Of a stretch of 64,000 nucleotides of DNA, positions 31,741 to 41,068 are shown one piece after another. Source of the stretch: SIG701 sp045577175. Its GTDB lineage: Bacteria > Bacillota > Clostridia > Oscillospirales > CAG-272. The position numbers were made by a program, and so were the translations under genes. The stretch's first letter is position 1, and every line of letters starts with the position of its first letter. Location: the NCBI GenBank assembly GCA_045577175.1, contig JAZNHT010000057.1:1-64000 (forward strand). Reading direction: 5' to 3'. The notes beneath the pieces are model-generated. The model searched no databases. It was not told the origin of the DNA and saw only the letters and a program-made list of their open reading frames with translations.

Positions 31741-34700
31741 TTATTTTACCGTCATGGAGTTACCGAGCGGCAGAGAATAGATGAGGCATGCGTCTACGTC
31801 CCGACCGAGCATGGCAGAAGCGGCGGCACGATAATAGGAAAGCTGATTTTTGTACCGTCCGATCAGCTTTTCGGCGGCGAGGGCAGGGGTGGCGAGCTCT
31901 TTTTCCGTCAGCCGATCCGTTTTGTAGTCGGCGAGGACGATGCTTCCGTTCTCATCCTCAAACAAAAGATCCATGACGCCCTGCACGATCACGTCCGCGC
32001 CGTCCTTTAAAAGCGCGGCGGCGAGGGAATCATCCTCGGTAAACTGTGCGGCAGGGAGTGCGGCGTTGAAGCGAAATTCGCGCCACACCCGACGGGCATT
32101 TTTCAGCCGTGCGAACAGATCGCTCTCGGTAAAGCGCGCGATCTCGTCGAGACGGACGGCATCCGCGTACTCCCTCGTGAGAAATCCGGCCGCGAGCAGG
32201 CGATCCCGTTCGGCTTCGGCTCCGTGCGCGGAAAGCCGCGCGAAATCCGCAAACTGCAAAAAGACGTGCGTTGCCGTGCCGGCGAAGGATGCCTCAAGCT
32301 CCGTTTTCCCCGAAAGGAAGGCAGGCGGTGCGTTGCGCACGGACGGGGCGGCGGCAGGAACATCCTCCTCGTCGAGAATGCCCGGATACAGTCGGGATAC
32401 GGTCAGCTTGGCAGGGATCGCGGCAAGATGCGCACTCGGGTACGCAAAGTTCAGGCGTGTGCGGAGCTCCTGTGCTGTCTTTTCTGCCGCATCGGCGTCC
32501 TTTTCGCCGATCTTCTCCGCCCCGTCTGTGACGGGCAGGGCATCTTCGTCCTCGCACGCCTCCGCTTCACAAAGCGAGATGCAGGAGGTATCCTCTCCTT
32601 TCAGCTTCGCCTCGGAGAGCGCGTTCAGAATCCATTTCAGATACGAAGGGGAGGAGAACACCGTTTCCTCCGAAAAATAGGGGGTGACGGGCGTGATGTC
32701 CGCCATGCCGAGCATTTCCTCGGGATTTGTGACCGATGCCGTGACGATCAGCCTCTCACGGGCACGGGTGAGCGCGACGTACAGAACGCGCATTTCCTCC
32801 TCTTTGGAGGCATCCGTGATTGCGGCGGAGACGGAACGTATCAGCGGTGTGTCACAGCGCACGATGCCGGAGGGATCGGCAATCTTCATGACCGCGCCGA
32901 GGGCGGTGTCAAACAGCACCGCCGCGTCGGAATCCTTGCGGTTGAATCCCTTATCCGCGCGGCAGAGGAAGCAGACGGGAAATTCCAGTCCCTTGGAGTG
33001 GTGGATGCTCATCACGCGCACGCTGTTTGATTTGTCGTCCTCCGAGCCGTCCTCGCCGGCTTCGATTTCCTCCTCAACCAGGCGGAGAAACGGATACAGT
33101 CCGCCGCCGGCACCGGCTTCAAAACGGCGGGCGAGGTCATAAAACGAGCGCAGATTTTTTCGGACGGAGGCGGCATCGCGCCCGTCCTCTGCGGCGGCGA
33201 TCTCCTCCATTCCCGTTTCTCTGTACAGGCGCAGGAGCAATTCATCCGCCTTCATGCCGCGCGCATCGGCGCGCAAAGCGGTGATGTCTTCGACAAAAGC
33301 GCGACAGCGTGCGGCGAGAGCATCGTCTGCACTCTCGGCATCCGTGTCGGGCGGCAGAAAGCCTGCGGCTGTCCGCACGGCATCCCACAATGATCCCTTC
33401 GGACAAACGCGGCGGATGCGAACGATGTCGTCCAAGGAAAATCCAAAGACGGGACCGCGCATCGCACCGGCGAGATCGATGTCCCGCCCGGGATTGTTCA
33501 GCGCGCGGAGGATCGAGACGGTATAGATAATCTCCGCCTGCTCGTACAGACCGCCTGCGGCGTGCTCCTGCACGGGGATTTGACGCGCGGTGAGGGCGGA
33601 TATGAAGTCATCTGCATCCGTTTTGGGGGATTTCAGCAAAATGGCAATATCGCGCGGCGTGATCGGGGCACCGTCGGCGCGCCGTCCGTGCGCGAGAAGA
33701 TCACTTATGCGCCGTGCGACGTATTCGCTCTCCGTTTCCTCCCCTTTTTTGGTGACGAGGCGGATTTCAATCGGCGCAGGGGTGTACCCCTCCTCGCACT
33801 TTTTGGCAAAGCGGAGCTCGTCCCCCTCGGTGAACGGGATCGAGCAGCGCGTGAACAGGTGGCGCGAGACGAGATTCACAAAATCGATAACCGGCTTGTC
33901 ACAGCGGAAATTCTCCTGCATGAAGTGGGAGGCGTCCGTCGGGGCTTCGTCATCCTCTGCGAGCGTCGGCCATTTGCGGCGGTAGGCGGCGAACACCTCC
34001 GGCTCCGCACCGCGGAAGCGGTAGATGCTCTGCTTTATATCGCCGACCATAAAGCGGCGTCCCTCTGCGGAGATCGCGCGGAAAATTCTGTCCTGCGCAT
34101 CGTTCGTGTCCTGAAATTCATCGATGAAAATGTAATCGTAAGCGGCGGCGATTTCGCGTGCGGCATCCGTGGGCGATCCGTCCGCGTTTGTGAGAAGTGC
34201 CGCCGTCATCCGTTCAAGATCGCCGAACTCGACAATGCCGCGCTCGCGCTTTCTCTCACCGATTCGGTCGAAAAAGACGCCGAGTACCCGTGCCGCAGCC
34301 TGCGAGATTTCCGCCGTCAGGCGGACGGTTTCGTTCGTTTCCGCCTCCGTCATCGGGAAGGAATGATTGCGGAGCGATTCGATTTCCGCTTTGAATTTCT
34401 TGTGAACCTCCCGGAAATAGATGCTCACCGGGGTTTTCTGATCGGCCTTAACGGAGAGGAGATTCACTGCCGTGTACGCATAGAGCACGGCGCGGCATCG
34501 GTCGTAATCGCCTGCGTCTGCGGCGGCAAGGAGCGCCTCTGCCGTGTCGAGATCGTTTTTTGCGGAGGGATAGTATTTCACCGAAAGTACGTCATCGGCG
34601 AGAAATTCCTCGCATATATCGGAAAAATACGCGCAGTAGTGCGCGGCGAAGCGGCGGACGCGCGTTTTTGTGCCGGCTCCGGCAGGGGATGCGAAAAACT

Positions 34701-35313
34701 GCGTCATTGCCGAAAGATTCTCTGCGAGACGGGAAAGATCGCCGCCGTCCAGACCGTGCTCTTTCAGCTTCGCCGCCAGATTGAGAAGCTCTTTTTCCAA
34801 AAAGGCTTCATTCCGTGCGCTTCCGAGCGTATCGGCGAGGGCGAGGAAATCCGCCGCACCTTCGTCAAAAAAATCGCTCACGGTGTCCGCCATGATTTCC
34901 GCAGAGAGGGAGTTGATCTCCGCGCTTTCCGCGACGGAAAATCCGGCAGGGAGGGAAAGCTCCGCAAAATGCGGTCGGAGCGTGTGCAGACAGAAGGCGT
35001 GGATCGTCGTGATCTGTGCCCGTCCGAGATCGCAAAGCTGACGGGAGAGGCGGCTGCTTCCGCCGCACTCGGCGATTGCTTCGCGCAGTGCCTTGCCGAC
35101 GCGCTCCTTCAATTCGGCGGCGGCGGCACGGGTATACGTCACGGCTAAGATACGGGAGATTTCCGCTGTGGAATCCGGCGCGGTGAGCAGAGAAACGATG
35201 CGTCGGGTGAGCGTGGCGGTCTTACCCGAGCCCGCTGCGGCGGACAGAAGGAGATTCTGCCCTTTGTATTCGATTGCCCGTGTCTGGGCAGGTGTCCATT
35301 TCGGTGCGGCCAT
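31741..35313 (-). CDS. addA: AddA helicase-nuclease subunit
   Basis: This 1190-residue protein is a UvrD-type helicase with Walker A (AAAGSGKTATLTRRI, residue ~25), Walker B (FIDEFQDTNDAQD, ~395), the VMSIHHSKGLEFPV and LYVALTRARERL helicase motifs, and a C-terminal RecB-type nuclease (GVMDLL, then LADYKTDRL). AddAB resects DNA double-strand ends and recognises Chi-like sites in Firmicutes. The ATG at 35313 follows AAAGGAG; the longer frame is rejected. It starts 1 base after addB ends, so it is coupled. Confidence 0.95.
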   Translation of the reverse strand: MAAPKWTPAQTRAIEYKGQNLLLSAAAGSGKTATLTRRIVSLLTAPDSTAEISRILAVTYTRAAAAELKERVGKALREAIAECGGSSRLSRQLCDLGRAQITTIHAFCLHTLRPHFAELSLPAGFSVAESAEINSLSAEIMADTVSDFFDEGAADFLALADTLGSARNEAFLEKELLNLAAKLKEHGLDGGDLSRLAENLSAMTQFFASPAGAGTKTRVRRFAAHYCAYFSDICEEFLADDVLSVKYYPSAKNDLDTAEALLAAADAGDYDRCRAVLYAYTAVNLLSVKADQKTPVSIYFREVHKKFKAEIESLRNHSFPMTEAETNETVRLTAEISQAAARVLGVFFDRIGERKRERGIVEFGDLERMTAALLTNADGSPTDAAREIAAAYDYIFIDEFQDTNDAQDRIFRAISAEGRRFMVGDIKQSIYRFRGAEPEVFAAYRRKWPTLAEDDEAPTDASHFMQENFRCDKPVIDFVNLVSRHLFTRCSIPFTEGDELRFAKKCEEGYTPAPIEIRLVTKKGEETESEYVARRISDLLAHGRRADGAPITPRDIAILLKSPKTDADDFISALTARQIPVQEHAAGGLYEQAEIIYTVSILRALNNPGRDIDLAGAMRGPVFGFSLDDIVRIRRVCPKGSLWDAVRTAAGFLPPDTDAESADDALAARCRAFVEDITALRADARGMKADELLLRLYRETGMEEIAAAEDGRDAASVRKNLRSFYDLARRFEAGAGGGLYPFLRLVEEEIEAGEDGSEDDKSNSVRVMSIHHSKGLEFPVCFLCRADKGFNRKDSDAAVLFDTALGAVMKIADPSGIVRCDTPLIRSVSAAITDASKEEEMRVLYVALTRARERLIVTASVTNPEEMLGMADITPVTPYFSEETVFSSPSYLKWILNALSEAKLKGEDTSCISLCEAEACEDEDALPVTDGAEKIGEKDADAAEKTAQELRTRLNFAYPSAHLAAIPAKLTVSRLYPGILDEEDVPAAAPSVRNAPPAFLSGKTELEASFAGTATHVFLQFADFARLSAHGAEAERDRLLAAGFLTREYADAVRLDEIARFTESDLFARLKNARRVWREFRFNAALPAAQFTEDDSLAAALLKDGADVIVQGVMDLLFEDENGSIVLADYKTDRLTEKELATPALAAEKLIGRYKNQLSYYRAAASAMLGRDVDACLIYSLPLGNSMTVK

Positions 35314-35314
35314 A

Positions 35315-38300
35315 TCAGAAATCTCCTTTCCCAAAAGATGCCCGGCAGATTGCGTTCATTTTGCAGTATTTGCACGGCTCAAGCGCGCGGATTTGGGGAT
35401 CTGTCGGATCGGCGGTGGCGGCATCGCCCGAGAGCATCCTTTCCCCGTGCGTGCGGATTGCTTCGCACATTGTCTGCTCGATTTGGGCAATTTCCTCCGC
35501 CGTGCGCAGAGCTTTGCCCTTCAGGGCGTCCGCCTTTTTGGTCACGGGGATAAACTTGCCGCCGAGATCGGTCTCCATCGCGGTGAGCACACGCTCATCC
35601 GCAAGCAGAATACCGTCGCGGGCGACCGTTTTTTCGGCAAGGAGGGCGGCTTCGTCCTCCGTCAGATACGTATCTGCATTCGTCTCGCCCGGACGGGCAC
35701 TGAAGTAGATCGCTCCTGCGGGCAAAAGCGCGCCCGTTTTTCCGAATAGGGCATCCTTCGCCTCTCCGCCCGGCATATGTACAATCGAGAACAGATAGAG
35801 AAGAAGCTGTACATTCAGTCCGATGGATACGTCCGCTTCGGAAAATTCCTTTTTTCCCGTTTTGTAATCCACCACGCGCACGTAGGTGTTCTCTCCGTCG
35901 TTCCACGTGTCCATTCTGTCCACCGTGCCGCCGAGGGAGACGGTGCGCCCGTCCGCAATCGGAATTTTGAGCGAGGGCACCTCCGTGCCGATTTTCAGCT
36001 CAAAGCGGGCAGGACGGAATTTGCTCTGCGCAAACTCTGCGCTCAAGGCGGAGAGCATCGGCAGAACGCATTTTTTCAGCCGTGCGAAGAGATACTCCGT
36101 TCGTGCGGAGACACCTGCCTCCGGCATGATTTCTTTTATACACGTTTCAACCAGCTCGTCCGTGACAACGCGCAGCTCCTCCTCGGGGAGAGGGAGAGGA
36201 CGGTCGCCCAAGCGGTCGAAAAACAGCTCAAAAACGCGGTGCAAAAACGTGCCGACCGTGTTTGCGGCAAGCTGTGCCGATTTTTCCTCCTCCAGTCGGG
36301 CGATGTATTTGCAGTAGTAGCCGAAGCGGCACTGTACAAACGTATCCAGCTTCGACTGCGTGAGGGAGATTTCGCGCGGAAACAGAATTGCCGCCGTTTC
36401 GGGCGAGACGGATTCCGCCTCCGCCCCGATCGGCAGATCGGCGTGCGGCATCGGCACAAAGCCGAGCGCGGCGAGGGCAGCGGATGTGATTTCATCCGCC
36501 TCGCGGACAGCGGCACGCGCCGAGGCTTCCGAGAAAATTTTCACGGGCAGGGGCAAAGCGTCAAAACATTCCTTTTTCACATGAGGAAGCAAAGCGAGGA
36601 TTCTCTCCGCGCCCATTGAGGGAAAGAGCACCTTTGCGCCGTCCTTTTCGGGAAGCAGGACGGTCAGCGTCTCATGCGGCAAGGATACCGCGCGGTAGAA
36701 CCAGAACAGCTCCTCCTTCATGCGGTCGTCGGAGGTGCCGGCGAGAACGATCCCCGCCCCCTCCAGGCGGATGCGATCCGTATCGGAGAAAAATCCGTCA
36801 TCGGATGGCGTGCCGGGAAATTCGCCCTCCACGGCGTCAAGCAGGATTACGTGTGCGACCTCGCCGAGACGCACCTGATTTGCCTCACCGATGATAACCT
36901 CGTCAATGCCGCCGGGGATGGTGCCGACGTGGGCGGCGGCGAGTGCCTGTCTAAGCAGGGCAGAGTACGCGGCGGCATCCGCCCGACTGTCGGGCAGCGT
37001 GCGCGCAAGGGTGTCCAGACAATCCATGAGAATGCCCCACATCTGGGTAAGCTCGGCGGCCTTCCGCCTGTCCGTCTCCGCCGCGGTCTTCGCCTGTGCG
37101 TCCAAAGAATCCCATACGCCAAAGGCGCAGAGAAGCTCATACATGGCACGGGAAATATCGGGCACGGACGCCGATCCGCCGCGAAAAACGGCGCAGAACT
37201 CCGAAAGCGGCGAAATCAGCTTTTCTCTTGCATCGTTTGCCAGCGCGAGAACCTTTTTTCCGCGCTCCGATACGCTTGGAACGTATCCGTCCGGATTCAT
37301 GTTCCACGGACTTGCAAACGATTTCTCGCCGCGGATGTGCCACGTTTCGGTGTAGGCTTCAAATGCGTCACATTCGTCGTCGGTGAGGGAGGCAAGTCCC
37401 GTTTTTGCGACGAGGAGCACGTCCTCACGGCGCCATCCGCCGGATGCTACGGCAAGCGCGTGCGTCATCAGGCGCGCCGCAGGCTGCTTGTCAATATCGG
37501 CACGGGCGGAGAGAAAATACGGGATCTTATGCTTGGCAAGCGCGGTGTCGAGAATGCCGCGCAAAGGATCGATCTTTCGGGCAATCACGGCGATGTCGCC
37601 GTATTTTGCCCCTGCGCGGACAAGCTCGGCGATACGGCAGGCGGCGGCCTCCGCCTCCGCATACCGATCGGCAGTGATCTGCACACGGACAGCACTGTCC
37701 GCCTCCGCTTCGGCAAGCGGCGGTGCGGTGAAATCCCACAGATGCGCCTCAAGATGGCAGAGCGATGCCGAGTGCGCGCGGCGGTTTTCGGTCAGGTGTG
37801 TGATCGTGTACGCGCGATTTGCGCGATCGGCGGCGCGCTGCATGGCGGTGAAAAATTTCCGCGGTGCGGCAAAATGCACCTCGTCATCCGTCCCGTTCGG
37901 GCAGGCAAACGTCACCGTTACGCCGTGCGCCTGGCGGAATATGTGATACAGAATCTCGTTCTCCACGGGGGTGAGGGAGAAAAACGAATCGACAAAAACA
38001 TCGCTGTCTGCAAAGAAATCCGTCTCCTTCAGACGCTCGGCGAGATGGAAAAGCTCGTCCTCGTCATCGTCGTAGGAGACGCGCAGCATCTCGCCGTAGG
38101 CGGCAGTCAGCATGGCGAGATCGTGCGCACGGGCACTGATGCGCGCACATGCGGGATCATCGGAAAGCTCCTCTGCGGCACGCATCAGATCGGCAGGGGG
38201 CACCCCCGCCCGCTTCATTTCGGAGGAGGCGGCAAGCAGGGCAGGCACCGCGCGATCCATGCGCTTGTCTCCGCCGTAGAAGGAGAGCGACGGCGCGAGC

Positions 38301-38608
38301 GTGCGCAGCGCACTCCACATGAGCGCGGCTTTGCCGCCCTTTGTGATATAGCGGTAGGAAAGACCGCCCACGGTGCGCGCGACGAGATTCGCAAGCCGTG
38401 TAAAGTTGACGATTTCCAGGCTCAGTGCGGCATCCGCGGGGAGTGCGCGTGCGGCACGGCTCTCCCATACGACCGCCTGCTGCTCCGGCACGATCAGAAA
38501 TACGCGCCGTCCGCCTGTGAGCGAGGCGCGGATTTCGTTCAAAACGGCGGTGCTTTTTCCGCTGCCGGCACGTCCCATGATAAAATGAATCGGATTTTTT
38601 TCGTTCAT
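35315..38608 (-). CDS. addB: AddB helicase-nuclease subunit
   Basis: This 1097-residue protein has an N-terminal Walker A (MGRAGSGKST), a middle non-canonical helicase region, and a C-terminal nuclease domain (VDRMD, VDYKTGKK). An iron-sulfur cluster is expected from FVQCRFGYYCKYI and the C-terminal CKYCKMNAICRAS (four Cys in the AddB spacing). It partners AddA. The ATG at 38608 overlaps the upstream gene as ATGA, and the longer frame is rejected. This places addB-addA behind a queG-like gene in one operon. Confidence 0.95.
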   Translation of the reverse strand: MNEKNPIHFIMGRAGSGKSTAVLNEIRASLTGGRRVFLIVPEQQAVVWESRAARALPADAALSLEIVNFTRLANLVARTVGGLSYRYITKGGKAALMWSALRTLAPSLSFYGGDKRMDRAVPALLAASSEMKRAGVPPADLMRAAEELSDDPACARISARAHDLAMLTAAYGEMLRVSYDDDEDELFHLAERLKETDFFADSDVFVDSFFSLTPVENEILYHIFRQAHGVTVTFACPNGTDDEVHFAAPRKFFTAMQRAADRANRAYTITHLTENRRAHSASLCHLEAHLWDFTAPPLAEAEADSAVRVQITADRYAEAEAAACRIAELVRAGAKYGDIAVIARKIDPLRGILDTALAKHKIPYFLSARADIDKQPAARLMTHALAVASGGWRREDVLLVAKTGLASLTDDECDAFEAYTETWHIRGEKSFASPWNMNPDGYVPSVSERGKKVLALANDAREKLISPLSEFCAVFRGGSASVPDISRAMYELLCAFGVWDSLDAQAKTAAETDRRKAAELTQMWGILMDCLDTLARTLPDSRADAAAYSALLRQALAAAHVGTIPGGIDEVIIGEANQVRLGEVAHVILLDAVEGEFPGTPSDDGFFSDTDRIRLEGAGIVLAGTSDDRMKEELFWFYRAVSLPHETLTVLLPEKDGAKVLFPSMGAERILALLPHVKKECFDALPLPVKIFSEASARAAVREADEITSAALAALGFVPMPHADLPIGAEAESVSPETAAILFPREISLTQSKLDTFVQCRFGYYCKYIARLEEEKSAQLAANTVGTFLHRVFELFFDRLGDRPLPLPEEELRVVTDELVETCIKEIMPEAGVSARTEYLFARLKKCVLPMLSALSAEFAQSKFRPARFELKIGTEVPSLKIPIADGRTVSLGGTVDRMDTWNDGENTYVRVVDYKTGKKEFSEADVSIGLNVQLLLYLFSIVHMPGGEAKDALFGKTGALLPAGAIYFSARPGETNADTYLTEDEAALLAEKTVARDGILLADERVLTAMETDLGGKFIPVTKKADALKGKALRTAEEIAQIEQTMCEAIRTHGERMLSGDAATADPTDPQIRALEPCKYCKMNAICRASFGKGDF

Positions 38609-39429
38609 GATTTCCCCTCCCGCAGAGTGAGATTGCGGATCAGCACGTCCTTTTTGCGCCATCCGAATGCGTAGGATTTGTATTCTTCCTCCGTCATCGC
38701 GTCGATGGCGGCAGGGGTGACACGCCCGAGCACACGGCTTCGGAAATACGGAATCTCCGTCTCGATTGTGCCTGCGGCTGTCGCGGCTTTTGTGTACGGG
38801 CACACGTCCTGGCAGGCATCGCATCCCCACGCATACGGCGAACTGCGGAGGATGTCCGCCTCCGCCTCGGTAAGCACCCCTTTTTTCTGGCTGATCGCGG
38901 AGGCGCACGTCGCCCGATCGATGCCGATACAGCCACCCGGGCAGACTGCACGGCACGCACCGCAGCGGATGCACGCTTTCACTTCGCCGCCGCCGAGGGG
39001 GATTCCTTCAGCAAGCAGAGCTTCCGCGGTCAGATCGGTGACGAGCGCGTACAGAAAGACGAAGGAGGAGTATTTCTCCGTGATGAGCAGACCGTTGTCA
39101 CCGCGCACACCGAGTCCGGCACGGCACGCCCCCTCGATTTCATCAAACGGGGAATGATCGGCAAAGCCGACGGCACGCGCTCCCGTCAGGCAGGCGGTCA
39201 GCTTGTCCGTCAGTGGTTTCGCAAAGGCGTGATAATCCCGCACGCGGGCAAACCGTGCGAGATTTGCATCCGCCGTGCCCGAAACGTAGTACGGGATTGC
39301 GGCAAAGACGACCGATTTCGCCCACGGTGCGCCGTCAAGCAGGCGCGGCAGGCGCACGGGCACCGCCTCAATCGGCAAACAGGCGAAAATGTCGATTTTT
39401 TCGGTGAGAAAGCACTCCTTCAGCGTCAT
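38605..39429 (-). CDS. QueG-like iron-sulfur protein (short form)
   Basis: This 274-residue protein has a QueG-type N-terminal domain (VRDYHAFAKPL, CRAGLGVRGDNGLLIT) and two 4Fe-4S motifs (CIRCGACRAVCPGGC and CDACQDVCPY). QueG reduces epoxyqueuosine to queuosine using cobalamin. This one lacks the C-terminal HEAT repeats of classical QueG (about 380 residues), so it may be a shorter related reductase. It is coupled to addB by an ATGA overlap, which is not an expected functional link. The ATG at 39429 has AAGGAGGG 7 bases upstream. Confidence 0.8.
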   Translation of the reverse strand: MTLKECFLTEKIDIFACLPIEAVPVRLPRLLDGAPWAKSVVFAAIPYYVSGTADANLARFARVRDYHAFAKPLTDKLTACLTGARAVGFADHSPFDEIEGACRAGLGVRGDNGLLITEKYSSFVFLYALVTDLTAEALLAEGIPLGGGEVKACIRCGACRAVCPGGCIGIDRATCASAISQKKGVLTEAEADILRSSPYAWGCDACQDVCPYTKAATAAGTIETEIPYFRSRVLGRVTPAAIDAMTEEEYKSYAFGWRKKDVLIRNLTLREGKS

Positions 39430-39602
39430 GCGCACGCCCTCCTTCGTTGGTTTCTTCTATTATAACATATTTTCTGTCCGATTTTCGGTACACTGTGCGA
39501 TTTTTTTGCGGATTTTTTCCGCCGCCCGCACGTGCAGAGCCGTTTTTGTGAAATCCTCCATATTCTGCGCAAAAATATTTTCGAATCTTGCCATATTTTC
39601 TC

Positions 39603-39631
39603 TTGACAATTCTGTCTGCGGAGCGTACAAT
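39603..39631 (+). promoter_or_regulatory. SigA promoter of the antiporter gene
   Basis: TTGACA at 39603-39608 and TACAAT at 39626-39631, 17-bp spacer. Confidence 0.8.
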
Positions 39632-39684
39632 ATACGGAGTTCCCCCAACGGTTATTTACATATTATAATAAAGAAAGGCACAAG

Positions 39685-41019
39685 GTGTATTCCGTGCAGA
39701 TTCTTGTTACAATCGCGTTTGCCATGCTGATCGGACTGCTTATGTCCCGACCGGCAAAACTTTTGAAGCTCCCTGCCGTTACCGCATATCTCGTGGCAGG
39801 ACTGCTCGTCGGTCCGTACCTTCTCGGTGCGCTCGAATTCCGGATTCCCATGATCGACGGTATTACGCATCTCGGATTCTCAAAGGCAGATTTCGACGGT
39901 GCCAATGCCTCCGTATTCAAGCTCCTCAGCGACGTTGCGCTCGGATTTATTGCGTTCGCCATCGGTAACGAGTTCCGTATTACCGAGCTCAAAACGATCG
40001 GCAAGCAGGCGACCGTCATCGGTGTTTTGCAGGCGATTGCCGCAACGGTGCTCGTCGATGCCGCGCTGCTCGGTCTGTCGCTTGCGATGCCCGAGGTGCT
40101 CACGCCCTCTGCCGCGATCGTGCTCGGCGCGATTGCAACGGCGACTGCACCGGCTGCAACGCTGATGGTCGTCCGTCAGTATAAGGCGAAGGGCAAGCTG
40201 ACCGATCTGCTTTTGCCGATTGTTGCGCTGGATGACGCCGTCGGTCTCGTTGTGTTCTCCGTTTCGTTCGGTATCGCCCGTGCAATGCAGAGCGGTACGA
40301 TCAGTCTCGTGTCTATCCTCGTGGAGCCGATTCTGGAGGTAATCCTCTCCCTGACTCTCGGTTTCGTGATGGGATACCTCTTCACACTGTGCGAGAAGCT
40401 GTTCCACTCCGGCTCCAAGCGTATGTCGTTGTCGATTACGTTTGTGCTTTTGACGGTTGCGCTCTCCATGATTAAGTTTGAGGTGGGCGGCGTGCATATC
40501 GGATTTTCCTCCCTGCTCGTCTGCATGATGCTCGGTACCGTATTTTGCAATATGTGTGATTTCTCTGCGGATATTATGGACCGTGCGGACAAGTGGACGG
40601 CGCCTCTGTTCGTTTTGTTCTTCGTTTTAAGCGGTGCGGAGTTGCGGCTCGATATTCTCGCGTCCGTTTCCGTCATTGTGATCGGTATTGTCTATATCAT
40701 CGCCCGTTCGCTCGGTAAGTATTTCGGCACGTTCTTCAGTGCCAAGCTGGTCGGCTGTGATGAGAATATTCAGAAATACCTCGGTATTACGCTTCTGCCG
40801 CAGGCAGGCGTTGCGCTCGGCATGTCCGCGATCGCTATGAATGAGATGGGTGAGATCGGTATTCTTGTCCGCAACATCGCTTTGTTTGCGGTGCTTGTGT
40901 ATGAGCTGGTCGGACCGATGCTCACAAAGATCGCGCTCATCAAAGCAGGTGACATCAAGGAAAAAACGACGGAGGGCTTCGACCGCGCCGCGTTCCTGGA
41001 AAACCGGAAGCAGAAATAA
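39685..41019 (+). CDS. CPA2-type cation/proton antiporter
   Basis: This 444-residue protein has about 12-13 membrane helices and the CPA2 (Kef/NapA-like) pattern: LKLPAVTAYLVAGLLVGPYLLG at the start (shown here in two parts, LKLPAVTAYLVA and GLLVGPYLLG), LGAIATATAPAATLMVV near 150 and LPIVALDDAVGLVVFS near 175, where the Asp pair carries ion transport. There is no cytoplasmic RCK or TrkA-N domain, so it is a bare antiporter for Na+ or K+ against protons. Start GTG with AAAGG upstream. Confidence 0.88.
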   Translation: MYSVQILVTIAFAMLIGLLMSRPAKLLKLPAVTAYLVAGLLVGPYLLGALEFRIPMIDGITHLGFSKADFDGANASVFKLLSDVALGFIAFAIGNEFRITELKTIGKQATVIGVLQAIAATVLVDAALLGLSLAMPEVLTPSAAIVLGAIATATAPAATLMVVRQYKAKGKLTDLLLPIVALDDAVGLVVFSVSFGIARAMQSGTISLVSILVEPILEVILSLTLGFVMGYLFTLCEKLFHSGSKRMSLSITFVLLTVALSMIKFEVGGVHIGFSSLLVCMMLGTVFCNMCDFSADIMDRADKWTAPLFVLFFVLSGAELRLDILASVSVIVIGIVYIIARSLGKYFGTFFSAKLVGCDENIQKYLGITLLPQAGVALGMSAIAMNEMGEIGILVRNIALFAVLVYELVGPMLTKIALIKAGDIKEKTTEGFDRAAFLENRKQK

Positions 41020-41030
41020 TTTTGACACAC

Positions 41031-41068
41031 GAAAACCCTCCGCCAATGCGGAGGGTTTTGCATTTTTT
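41031..41068. terminator. Bidirectional terminator
   Basis: AAAACCCTCCGC/GCGGAGGGTTTT between the antiporter and the converging binding-protein gene. Confidence 0.85.

Noticed and set aside
33562..35148. Plus-strand open frame antisense to addA
   Set aside because: Overlaps conserved helicase motifs of addA; no domain or start signals.
36674..38674. Plus-strand open frame of 666 codons antisense to addB
   Set aside because: No recognisable domain; addB motifs lie on the other strand.
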